57,943 bases of DNA. Source: Bacteroidaceae bacterium (GTDB lineage Bacteria > Bacteroidota > Bacteroidia > Bacteroidales > Bacteroidaceae). Positions 11,009 to 18,580 of the stretch are shown piece after piece. The notes below the pieces were generated by a model. The model saw only the letters and a program-made list of their open reading frames with translations, did no database searches and was not told the DNA's origin. How positions within the stretch are numbered: the stretch's first letter is position 1; each line of letters starts with the position of its first letter. Position numbers and translations under genes: made by a program. The stretch is taken from positions 1 through 57,943 of the forward strand of contig JAKSLT010000004.1 in assembly GCA_024401055.1 (NCBI GenBank), read 5' to 3'.

Positions 11009-12316
11009 TTATTCTCTTCTTATTTTGGCACCGAGGGCGTTAAGGCGCTCTTCTATGCACTCGTAGCCGCGGTCAATCTGCTCTACGTTTTCTATGCGGC
11101 TGGTGCCTTCTGCACTCATCGCCGCCATAAGCAGGGCAATGCCGGCGCGGATATCGGGGGATGTCATGCGGCGGCCACGGAGGTTCAAACTGCGGTCGTG
11201 ACCTACCACTACGGCACGGTGGGGGTCGCAAAGGATAATCTGGGCACCCATATCAATGAGTTTATCAACGAAGAAGAGGCGGCTCTCAAACATCTTCTGA
11301 TGCACGAGCACGGAGCCCTTGGCTTGAGTAGCCACGACAAGCAGGATGCTCAACAGGTCGGGAGTGAGACCGGGCCAGGGGGCATCGCTGATGGTCATAA
11401 ACGACCCGTCGATAAAGCTCTCCACGGCGTAGTGCTGCGGACCGGGCACGAAGATGTCGTCGCCTCGTTCCTCTATCTTCACGCCGAGGCGTCGGAAGGC
11501 TTCGGGAATTATGCCCAGATGGCGGAGGCCTACGTTCTTGATGGTGAGGCCGTGACCACAGAGAGCGCCGATGCCGATGAAGGAGCCCACCTCGATCATA
11601 TCGGGAAGGATTACGTGCTCGGCTCCGTGTAGGCTCTCAACGCCTTCGATTGTGAGTAGATTGCTGCCGATGCCGCTGATGCGGGCTCCCATCTGGCAAA
11701 GCATCTTGCACAGCTGCTGGATATAAGGCTCGCAAGCGGCGTTGTAGATAGTGGTGGTGCATTCTGCGAGAACTGCGGCCATAATAATGTTGGCCGTACC
11801 CGTGACGGAGGCTTCGTCGAGGAGCATATACGTTCCTTTCAGACGCTTGTCCGAGGCTATCTCGTAGATGTCGTTCTCTTCATCAAAGCGGAACTGTGCC
11901 CCGAGGGCCTGCATACCCATAAAGTGGGTGTCCATACGGCGGCGGCCTATCTTGTCCCCGCCGGGCTTGGCAATGGTGGCACGGCCAAAACGGGCGAGCA
12001 GCGGACCGATGAGCAACACGCTACCCCGCAAGGAGGCACAGCGGTTGAGATACTCTTCGGAGTGGAGATACTGAAGGTCTATCTTGTCGGCCTGGAAGGT
12101 GTAGTCGCCCTTCCCTAAACAGCGCACCTTCACACCTATATCCTCCATCAACTTGATGAGGTTGTTGACGTCGAGAATGTTTGGGATGTTCTGTATGCGA
12201 ACAGGCTCGGCGGTCAGGAGTGTAGCGCCCAGCACTTGCAGGGCTTCGTTCTTGGCGCCTTGCGGAGTGATGGTGCCGCTTATGGGATGGCCGCCTTCAA
12301 TGATAAAACTTGCCAT
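11009..12316 (-). CDS. murA: UDP-N-acetylglucosamine 1-carboxyvinyltransferase
   Basis: 435 residues. First committed step of peptidoglycan synthesis, adding enolpyruvate to UDP-GlcNAc. Seen: QGAKNEALQ substrate motif, RGSVLLIGPLLARFG, and TPDLLSILLVVATQAKG. The loop residue that is Cys115 in E. coli is Asp121 here (AKPGGDKIGRRR), codon at 11954-11956. The same Cys-to-Asp exchange is known to give fosfomycin insensitivity in other bacteria, and I recall the GGDKIG form in Bacteroides MurA. The start is 3 bp after the dxr stop. Confidence 0.96.
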   Translation of the reverse strand: MASFIIEGGHPISGTITPQGAKNEALQVLGATLLTAEPVRIQNIPNILDVNNLIKLMEDIGVKVRCLGKGDYTFQADKIDLQYLHSEEYLNRCASLRGSVLLIGPLLARFGRATIAKPGGDKIGRRRMDTHFMGMQALGAQFRFDEENDIYEIASDKRLKGTYMLLDEASVTGTANIIMAAVLAECTTTIYNAACEPYIQQLCKMLCQMGARISGIGSNLLTIEGVESLHGAEHVILPDMIEVGSFIGIGALCGHGLTIKNVGLRHLGIIPEAFRRLGVKIEERGDDIFVPGPQHYAVESFIDGSFMTISDAPWPGLTPDLLSILLVVATQAKGSVLVHQKMFESRLFFVDKLIDMGAQIILCDPHRAVVVGHDRSLNLRGRRMTSPDIRAGIALLMAAMSAEGTSRIENVEQIDRGYECIEERLNALGAKIRRE

Positions 12317-12319
12317 AAG

Positions 12320-13471
12320 TTATTGTGTGATTATCGCGGATGACCACTGACGCGTCTCGGCGTCGGTATGGAACAGATCATCCAGCGTGGGATTTGCGAT
12401 GAATGTGATATGCTGCATAGCCTTACTGATGAGCTCGGCTATCTGACCGTATGTAATTTCCTCCTTGCGGAAGGCCAGGTTGGCCACTTCGTTGGCGGCG
12501 TTGACGATGCAGGGCATATTGCCGCCGCGGGCCAGGGCGTCGTAGGCCAGACCGAGGCACGGGAAGCGCTCCAGGTCGGGACGCTCGAAGGTAAGGCTCC
12601 CCAAGTGGAACAGGTCAAGCCTGTCGCCTTCCAGCGGCAGACGCTCGGGATAGGTCAGGGCGTACTGGATGGGCAGGCGCATATCGGGCACGCCGAGCTG
12701 GGCCTTCACGGCGCCGTCCTGAAATTCCACGGCGCTGTGCACTATGCTCTCGGGATGCACGTACACCTCTATCTGTTCGGGCCGTACGCCGAAGAGCCAG
12801 CGAGCCTCGATGACCTCAAAGCCTTTGTTCATCATCGTGGCACTATCGATGGTTATCTTGGCTCCCATCTGCCAGTTGGGGTGCTGCAAGGCCTGCGAAC
12901 AGGTTACGCTGCGGAGTTGCTCGGGCGTGAACTTGCGGAAAGGACCGCCGCTGGCCGTGAGGAGTATCTTGGCGATATCATTGCTGTCCTCCCCCACAAG
13001 ACTCTGGAAGATGGCGGAGTGCTCGCTATCCACGGGGAGTATGGCGGCGCGGTTTTGCAGGGCAAGGTCTGTCATCAACTGCCCGGCCACGACGAGGGTC
13101 TCTTTGTTGGCCAGGGCGATGGTCTTGTGCGCCTTGATTGCAGCAACCGTGGGGCGCAGTCCGGCAAAGCCTACCATAGCGGTCACCACGGTATCGACTG
13201 CGTCCATCTGCACCACTTCGCAGAGGGCCTGCGCTCCGGCAAACACCTTTACGGGCAAGTCTGCAAGGGCTTCTTGCAACTTTTCGTAGTGAGCCTCGTT
13301 GGCGATGACCACCACTTCCGGCCTGTACTCCCTTGCCTGCTCTATGAGTTTGTCCACGGAGTTGTTGGCCGTCAGGGCATACGCCTCAAAGCGGTCGGGA
13401 TGCTGGCGGATGACATCAAGCGTCTGCGTGCCGATGCTCCCCGTGGAGCCGAGTATTGCTAATCTTTTCAT
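12320..13471 (-). CDS. dxr: 1-deoxy-D-xylulose 5-phosphate reductoisomerase
   Basis: 383 residues. NADPH-binding GSTGSIG at the N-terminus, LANKETLV, metal/substrate motif PVDSEHSA, and the SGGPFR and MMNKGFEVIEA segments. Converts DXP to MEP in the non-mevalonate isoprenoid route. It lies 6 bp downstream of rseP and 3 bp upstream of murA. Confidence 0.96.
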   Translation of the reverse strand: MKRLAILGSTGSIGTQTLDVIRQHPDRFEAYALTANNSVDKLIEQAREYRPEVVVIANEAHYEKLQEALADLPVKVFAGAQALCEVVQMDAVDTVVTAMVGFAGLRPTVAAIKAHKTIALANKETLVVAGQLMTDLALQNRAAILPVDSEHSAIFQSLVGEDSNDIAKILLTASGGPFRKFTPEQLRSVTCSQALQHPNWQMGAKITIDSATMMNKGFEVIEARWLFGVRPEQIEVYVHPESIVHSAVEFQDGAVKAQLGVPDMRLPIQYALTYPERLPLEGDRLDLFHLGSLTFERPDLERFPCLGLAYDALARGGNMPCIVNAANEVANLAFRKEEITYGQIAELISKAMQHITFIANPTLDDLFHTDAETRQWSSAIITQ

Positions 13472-13477
13472 AACGGC

Positions 13478-14824
13478 CTACAGCAGGAACCTGTCTATAT
13501 CGTTGAATATGGCGTAGGCCATCAGGGCTATCAACAGCCACATGCCTATGGTGTTGAGCACTTCCACCACCTTGTCGGGGAAGCGTCGGCGCGTGATGAC
13601 TTCAAGGAGCGTCAGGAAGATATAGCCGCCGTCCAGCGCGGGGATGGGCAGGAAGTTCATAAAGGCCAACATCAGGGAGATGAAGGCAGTGAGTTCCCAG
13701 AAGCGGCCCCAGTCCCATACAGCGGGGAAGAGGCTGCCGATGGTGCCGAAAGAGCCCACGCTCTTGGCGCCGTCCTTCGTGAAGAGGTATTTCAGGTCGC
13801 TCACATAGCCGCACAGCACATTCCATCCGTGGCTGATACCTGCGGGGAATGACTCGAAGAAGCCGTAGTGCTCCGTCACGGTCTTGTAGTCGGCCAGCGT
13901 GGAGTGGAAGAGTATGTTCAGTTTGGCGTCCTCGCCCACTTCTGCCGTCAGCGTGTCGAAGGCTTCGCCGCGGGCTACTACGAGCGTTGTCTTGCGGGCT
14001 TTCTTCAGGTTTTCGGACTTCACCACATCGCCTACCACGCTCAATTCATACATCACGGCATTACCGCTCGCCGTCTCCTTGCCATTCACGTTGACGATGC
14101 GGTCGCCTTTCTTCATACCGGCCTTCTCAGCAGGACCACCGGCGATGACGCTGTCCACCACGTTGCCCTGTCGCAAGTCCATAAAGCGCGGCGAGGTCTG
14201 TATCATATCCAGCATATTCAGGTCGCCGGGCAGTGCTATGTTCACCTCCTTGCCGTCGCGCAGTACGGTGCATTGATGAGCCGTGGAAATGGCGCGGTAG
14301 ATGTCGCCGCTGTGGCTCTTGAACTCCTGACCGTCGGCAGCCAGCACGATGTCGCCGTCGCGGAAGCCCAATGCCTGTGCCTCTTTGTTAAAGACATAGC
14401 CTTCGGTCATATTCCTTTGGGGCACATAGGTCTCGCCCCAAACGAAGAACACCATAGCGTAGATAAACAATGCCAGCAGGAAGTTTACCAATACGCCGCC
14501 CACCATCACCAGCAGACGCTGCCAGGCGGGTTTGGCGCGGAACTCCCACGGCTGCACTTCCTTGCCGAGTTTGTCGGCGCTCGTGCTTTCGTCCACCATA
14601 CCCTCGATGCTCACATAGCCGCCCAGAGGCAGCCATCCGATGCAGTAGTCGGTGCCTTTATAGCTAAAGAGTTTCAGCGGCTTTATCCACGGGTCGAAGA
14701 ACAGGCAGAACTTGCTCACGCGGATGCCAAACAGTTTGGCGAAGAAGAAATGACCACCCTCATGCAAGAGGATGAGGATGCAGAAACACAACAAGAGTTG
14801 TGCGGTTTTTATTAAGAAGACCAT
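13478..14824 (-). CDS. rseP: RseP-type site-2 membrane protease
   Basis: 448 residues. Zinc site HEGGH in the first transmembrane segment (LILLHEGGHFFFAK), internal PDZ region (about 205-290), and a C-terminal membrane segment with LDGGYIF carrying the third metal ligand. Cleaves transmembrane substrates such as anti-sigma factors. It heads the minus-strand housekeeping run; the arm of the DUF559 element begins only 10 bp upstream of the ATG, so the start region may come from that element. Confidence 0.93.
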   Translation of the reverse strand: MVFLIKTAQLLLCFCILILLHEGGHFFFAKLFGIRVSKFCLFFDPWIKPLKLFSYKGTDYCIGWLPLGGYVSIEGMVDESTSADKLGKEVQPWEFRAKPAWQRLLVMVGGVLVNFLLALFIYAMVFFVWGETYVPQRNMTEGYVFNKEAQALGFRDGDIVLAADGQEFKSHSGDIYRAISTAHQCTVLRDGKEVNIALPGDLNMLDMIQTSPRFMDLRQGNVVDSVIAGGPAEKAGMKKGDRIVNVNGKETASGNAVMYELSVVGDVVKSENLKKARKTTLVVARGEAFDTLTAEVGEDAKLNILFHSTLADYKTVTEHYGFFESFPAGISHGWNVLCGYVSDLKYLFTKDGAKSVGSFGTIGSLFPAVWDWGRFWELTAFISLMLAFMNFLPIPALDGGYIFLTLLEVITRRRFPDKVVEVLNTIGMWLLIALMAYAIFNDIDRFLL

Positions 14825-14833
14825 AATAATTTA

Positions 14834-15507
14834 CAGCCTCTCCCCGTCAGGGCTGCCTCCGGCACCCTGCCACCCCTCACCTGTTGCTTTTGGCGACGGC
14901 CAAAATGCCGAGGGGGATATTACTTGAAAAAGTATTATTTAGGAGAGTGTGAAGATTTATTTCAATTTTTGTTATTTGTTTGTATTATCTGTGAGATGTT
15001 TTCCCGTATATCATCAAGGACATCATCCAAATGGTAGAGAACATCTTCATTGGTATAGCGCAGCACTTTGTAGCCCAGGTGAACGAGGTCGCCAGTGCGA
15101 ATAGCGTCTTCCGAAGATTGTCTTGCAGAGTTGTGATAGTCACCGTCTATTTCTATAACAAGGTGCAAAGGAAGGCAGGTGAAATCTGCAATATAGTCAC
15201 CAATGGGGTGTTGCCGTCGGAAGTTCACGCCAAGTTTCTTCGCTCTCAATTCATACCAGATACAATCCTCTGCCACTGTCATATTATGCCTCAATCCTCT
15301 GGCATATCCTTTCAGCAACTCATATCTATCTGGACGGCTACTCCTATAAAACCGGCTAAGTTCCCTATCCGCTTCACCAGCCATATCCTATTATCTATCA
15401 GTTAAGCGTAATCTAATCAGTGTCCCAATCAGCGCCCCGCATTCTCCCCCTCCCTAACAGGGGAGGGGTGGCGGAGTGACGAAGTCAGCTCCGACGGGGA
15501 GAGGCTG
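14834..15507. mobile_element. Candidate autonomous element: inverted arms around a DUF559 gene
   Basis: Left arm 14834-14878 (starts CAGCCTCTCCCCGTC) and inverted right arm 15463-15507 agree at 38 of 45 positions. Nearly all differences lie in the internal hairpin, and each arm still pairs with itself: AGGGCTGCC/GGCACCCT on the left, GGAGCTGAC/GTCACTCC on the right. The arms match those of the short MITE-like elements elsewhere in the window. The enclosed DNA holds one gene, a DUF559 nuclease. No target duplication is obvious. Movement by this nuclease is inference. Confidence 0.65.
14962..15384 (-). CDS. DUF559 (Vsr/restriction-like) nuclease
   Basis: 140 residues. Core runs from AKGLRxNMT-like (GYARGLRHNMTVAEDCIWYE) through FRRQHPIGDYIADFTC to VIEIDGDYHNS and GYKVLRYTNEDV. 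DUF559 belongs to the PD-(D/E)xK-like nuclease fold; D in DYIADF and ExD in VIEIDG are the likely metal ligands. No signal peptide. No methylase or specificity subunit is nearby, so it is not an evident restriction system. Its position between inverted repeat arms suggests a role in spread of that repeat (inference). Confidence 0.85.
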   Translation of the reverse strand: MAGEADRELSRFYRSSRPDRYELLKGYARGLRHNMTVAEDCIWYELRAKKLGVNFRRQHPIGDYIADFTCLPLHLVIEIDGDYHNSARQSSEDAIRTGDLVHLGYKVLRYTNEDVLYHLDDVLDDIRENISQIIQTNNKN

Positions 15508-17584
15508 TTACTCTAAAATTCGTCACCTTACTCTTAAACGCACCCGTTTCTTTCAGCGGGAACACCAGCGTGCGTTGGAAGTACATCACGCTCTTGTTGT
15601 CTTCGGGGAACACCTCGGGCACCCACATCTGCTTGTTGTTCTGCAAGTATGGGTTGCGGCCCTTGTCCGTAGCGGTGAGGAGTTTCTGGCGGTTGAGGCG
15701 CTCGCGCACCTTCCCGTTCACGAGGAGCACCGTCTCATTGTTATTGCACACTATGGTGATGTCCTCATTCACATTCTTATTCACGCGGTAGTTGAACGCG
15801 CAGAAGTAGCCCTCGCGCTCGAAGCCCAGACGGCCCGTCTCGGGGTCGGAGAGGTAGAAGGTTGTCTCGTCGGTCTTTGTCAGCACCGTGCCTTTTGCTT
15901 CATCAGCGCCTTCAAGGTGGAAGCTCACCTCGTATCCGTAGCCGATTTCCTCGGGGCCGCGCAGCGTGGTGTTGGCGGGCAGTTCGTCCAGACAGAGCAG
16001 TTCCTGGTTCTCGTGGGGCAGCAGCCACAGGCCGTCGGCATTCTTGCCGCGCGCCAGCTGGTTCACGCCGGGGGCCTCGCTCAACATCAGGCGGTTCATA
16101 TTGAACTCTTCATACGGCACCTTCGTCTCGGCACCTCTCCAGCACTTCACGGCCAGCGTCTGCAGGGCCGGCATCACGCGGTCGTGGACGTCGCGCACGG
16201 TGATGCCGTTGCCGGCGTGGTCGTTCCACACGGCAAACATACCGCCCAGGAGGCTCTCGTCCTGCTCTTCAAACTTCTCGCCGCCAATCTGTGCCGGCGT
16301 CCAGCCGTTGTAGAGCATCTGCGTGTTGAGGTAGTCATAGTAGTAGCCGGCGGCGGGCACGATATACACGTAGCCGTCGGGGATGCTCACCAGTTTGTAG
16401 CCCTGCTCCTTCATATCGCGGGGCTGCGCATAGCCGTTGTACCAGCAGTTCATCACCACGCCGTCGTTCGTCACGGGCGTCTCACCCTTGGCGTGCGTCA
16501 GCGAGCCCCAGCAGGCAGGCGTCTTGCCGTAACTCTTCACGAGGCGCAGGTAGCGGTCGGTGAAGTAGCGGAACTTCTCCACCACTTCCTTCTTGGCATT
16601 GCTGTATTCGTCCGTACCGATATTCACGGTCTTACCCACGAACACGGGGTCCTTGCCGCCCAGATATTCTGCGAAGAGGCTGTCGAGGAAGGGGTACAGG
16701 TCTTCGTTGAACAGGTCGAGGTGGTCCATACCGAACTCCTTACTGCCCAGGCTCGGGCGGTAATGGCTGAAGGCCAGGCAGTGCGCCGGTATGTCAATCT
16801 CCGGCACCACTTCAACGCCCATCTTCGCGGCCTCTTTCTGGAACGCCTTGAACTCCTCCTTGCCGTAACTGCCGTCTTTGGCGGTCAGGCCGGGGAAGTT
16901 GGTGCTTTCCAGTCGGAAGGCGGCGGGAGTCTTGTCCCAGTCGCCGCCGAAGTACTGTTTGAAGCCGTTGTCGTTCAGATGTATCTGCAGCGTGTTCATC
17001 TTGTAGTAGGCCATACACTTTGCCAGGTCCTTCAGGTAGCTCATCGGGAAGAACTTCCTGCCGCAGTCTATCATAAAGCCGCGCAGGGCATACTGCGGCT
17101 CATCGTGACACACGCCGCAGGGCAAGTCCCGATCAGCATTCTGCTCAGCAATCTGCAAGATTGTGCGCGTGCCCCAGTACAGGCCCGTCGCCGTTGGGGC
17201 CGTCAGCGTCGTGCCTTTCTCGCTTATCGTAAGGTCGTATGCTTCCGCAGCAAGTTCAGCATGCTGCCCCTTGTCTGTTGTCCGTTGTCTGTTGTCTGTT
17301 GTCTTCTTCAGACAAAGTTCCACGTCGCCGGCCTGCAGTTTCCCGCTCGTCACGACGGGCAGCGTCTCGCCGAACATTTCCTTCCAGTCGGCAGCCATCT
17401 GGCGGGCCACTTCTGCCGTGCCCTTGCGGGCCACGATGCGCTTCACATGAGCACCACCCTCGCCGCCTGTCCACTGTTGAAGTTCGGGCACCACGAAAGG
17501 TTTACTGTTCACAGACTCGGCAGAAGCCGAAACGAGCAATCCTGCTGCGACGAACAGGACACTCATGAGAAAAAGTCTTTTCAT
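15485..17584 (-). CDS. Secreted GH20 beta-hexosaminidase
   Basis: 699 residues with a signal peptide (about 1-22). GH20b-like domain (about 30-155), then the TIM barrel (160-480) with the catalytic Asp-Glu pair at 325-326 (NIGTDEYSNA), and a C-terminal beta domain (LamG-like, 540-690). Removes terminal GlcNAc/GalNAc from glycans in the periplasm or outside. Two oddities: residues about 94-106 (TTDNRQRTTDKGQ) come from a 7-bp tandem repeat, and the final TASPRRS plus TGA lie in the right arm of the DUF559 element. A perfect -7 box is upstream at 17634. Confidence 0.92.
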   Translation of the reverse strand: MKRLFLMSVLFVAAGLLVSASAESVNSKPFVVPELQQWTGGEGGAHVKRIVARKGTAEVARQMAADWKEMFGETLPVVTSGKLQAGDVELCLKKTTDNRQRTTDKGQHAELAAEAYDLTISEKGTTLTAPTATGLYWGTRTILQIAEQNADRDLPCGVCHDEPQYALRGFMIDCGRKFFPMSYLKDLAKCMAYYKMNTLQIHLNDNGFKQYFGGDWDKTPAAFRLESTNFPGLTAKDGSYGKEEFKAFQKEAAKMGVEVVPEIDIPAHCLAFSHYRPSLGSKEFGMDHLDLFNEDLYPFLDSLFAEYLGGKDPVFVGKTVNIGTDEYSNAKKEVVEKFRYFTDRYLRLVKSYGKTPACWGSLTHAKGETPVTNDGVVMNCWYNGYAQPRDMKEQGYKLVSIPDGYVYIVPAAGYYYDYLNTQMLYNGWTPAQIGGEKFEEQDESLLGGMFAVWNDHAGNGITVRDVHDRVMPALQTLAVKCWRGAETKVPYEEFNMNRLMLSEAPGVNQLARGKNADGLWLLPHENQELLCLDELPANTTLRGPEEIGYGYEVSFHLEGADEAKGTVLTKTDETTFYLSDPETGRLGFEREGYFCAFNYRVNKNVNEDITIVCNNNETVLLVNGKVRERLNRQKLLTATDKGRNPYLQNNKQMWVPEVFPEDNKSVMYFQRTLVFPLKETGAFKSKVTNFRVTASPRRS
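17271..17305. repeat. 7-bp tandem repeat in the GH20 coding region
   Basis: Five units of TTGTCTG (second TTGTCCG, last TTGTCTT) within the first 110 codons. Seven is not a multiple of three, so gain or loss of one unit would shift the frame. Confidence 0.85.
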
Positions 17585-17633
17585 GTGTGTGTATTAAGGT
17601 AGGTTCAATAAATTAGTTTTCTTTATTGCGCGA

Positions 17634-17641
17634 CAAAGTTA
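17634..17641 (-). promoter_or_regulatory. -7 box of the GH20 gene
   Basis: TAACTTTG on the minus strand, an exact TAnnTTTG match about 50 bp upstream of the ATG. A TTGG lies 23 nt further upstream, a weak -33. Confidence 0.6.
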
Positions 17642-17847
17642 CATTATTTTTGCGAGCTGACCAATTAAATGCCGAAAGAAATACCTCTATCCGCACAAAA
17701 GAGCCCGCGCGATGCTCATTTTGACGCCTTGGCTTGCGTAATATGCCATGAGATTTCCGTTTATCTCCTTGCGTAGCATGCCGTGCAGCACAACTCCTGC
17801 ATGTAAGTTTTTTTAAGATAAATTTCGCCAAATTTCCGGTCGTAAAA

Positions 17848-17879
17848 TTTGGAGTTTTCGGATATTTTCCGTACTTTTG
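17848..17879 (+). promoter_or_regulatory. Orphan promoter pointing into the 21-bp array
   Basis: -33 TTTG at 17848-17851, 20-nt spacer, -7 TACTTTTG at 17872-17879. No gene of normal size follows on this strand; downstream are a 19-codon open frame (18003-18062, ATGAAACAGACC start) and the repeat array at 18155. It may drive a small RNA or be the relic of a lost gene. Confidence 0.5.
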
Positions 17880-18154
17880 TCATCGCTTCCCTCTACCCTT
17901 CCTTTCTTCCCTTTTTCTTCTTTTCACAATATATTAAAGTCCGTGCCCGCCACGGCCACCCGTCCCCCCCCCATCAACGACAAAATACGATAAACAGCGC
18001 CATGAAACAGACCCACGCAGCATTTCACATCCACTACTTCTTGAGCAAGCACCGGGTGTAGCAGATTGTTCGCTACGCCGTCAAGTCTTGCGATAACACT
18101 GCGCTCATTTCTCGTTGTTTATCTTTGTATTAGATTATTTCACCTCCATTTTTG

Positions 18155-18515
18155 CTGCAACTAGTCCGCATCCCCTGCGGATTAGTTCCCTTTTAATTCG
18201 CACTAGTCCTCTTTTAATTTGAACTAGTTCCCTTTTAATTCCAACTAGTCCGCTTTTAATTCCAACTAGTCCTCATTTAATTCGCGCTAGTCCGCTTTTA
18301 GTGCAAACTTGTTGCCTTTTAGCGCCATCTATTCCCTTTTCGGTAGAAATTAGTCCCCTTTCTCTTGCAACTGCTCCCCCTTTTTTGTCAACTACTTCCC
18401 TTTTAACCGGCCCTAAAGCCGACAAAACAGAAATTAAATGGGAACTAAGGAAAATTAAAAGGGAACTGGTGCGAATTAAAGGAGGACTAGCGCAAATTAA
18501 ATGGGAAAAAGTGAA
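18155..18515. repeat. 21-bp ACTAGT array, locus 1 (two arms)
   Basis: First arm, to about 18420, has units CTTTTAATTnnnACTAGTCC; ACTAGT or a near match stands at 18160, 18181, 18202, 18223, 18244, 18265 and 18286, exactly 21 bp apart, then decays. The second arm (18425-18515) has inverted units (GGGAACTGGTGCGAATTAAA). The rest of the 1-kb gap 17585-18580 holds only the promoters and terminator listed. Confidence 0.85.
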
Positions 18516-18521
18516 AATAAA

Positions 18522-18560
18522 ATGAGAGAAATTTCATATTAAAAGGAAACATTCTCTCAT
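18522..18560 (-). terminator. Terminator of the NAGPA-type gene
   Basis: ATGAGAGAA (18522-18530) pairs with TTCTCTCAT (18552-18560); on the minus strand the stem is followed by TTTATTTTC. It lies about 20 bp past the stop at 18581. Confidence 0.65.
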
Positions 18561-18580
18561 TCGGAATAAAAAAAACTGTC

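Noticed and set aside
14962-15384. DUF559 gene as part of a restriction-modification system
   Set aside because: No methyltransferase or specificity gene is nearby; neighbours are rseP and a GH20 gene, and the gene is bounded by repeat arms.
15476-17602. Long open frame on the plus strand (about 700 codons) opposite the GH20 gene
   Set aside because: Antisense frame caused by GC-rich codon use; no signal peptide, domain or promoter, while the minus strand encodes a complete GH20 enzyme. Similar antisense frames over glgP, thrS, clpC and the DUF4301 gene were rejected for the same reason.
18003-18062. 19-codon frame that might be the start of a lost integrase or other gene
   Set aside because: Too short to assign; kept only as context for the orphan promoter at 17848.
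18155-18515. Possible CRISPR array
   Set aside because: Units are contiguous, 21 bp, with no unique spacers of constant length and no cas genes nearby. The same holds for the arrays at 30690, 38690 and 45.
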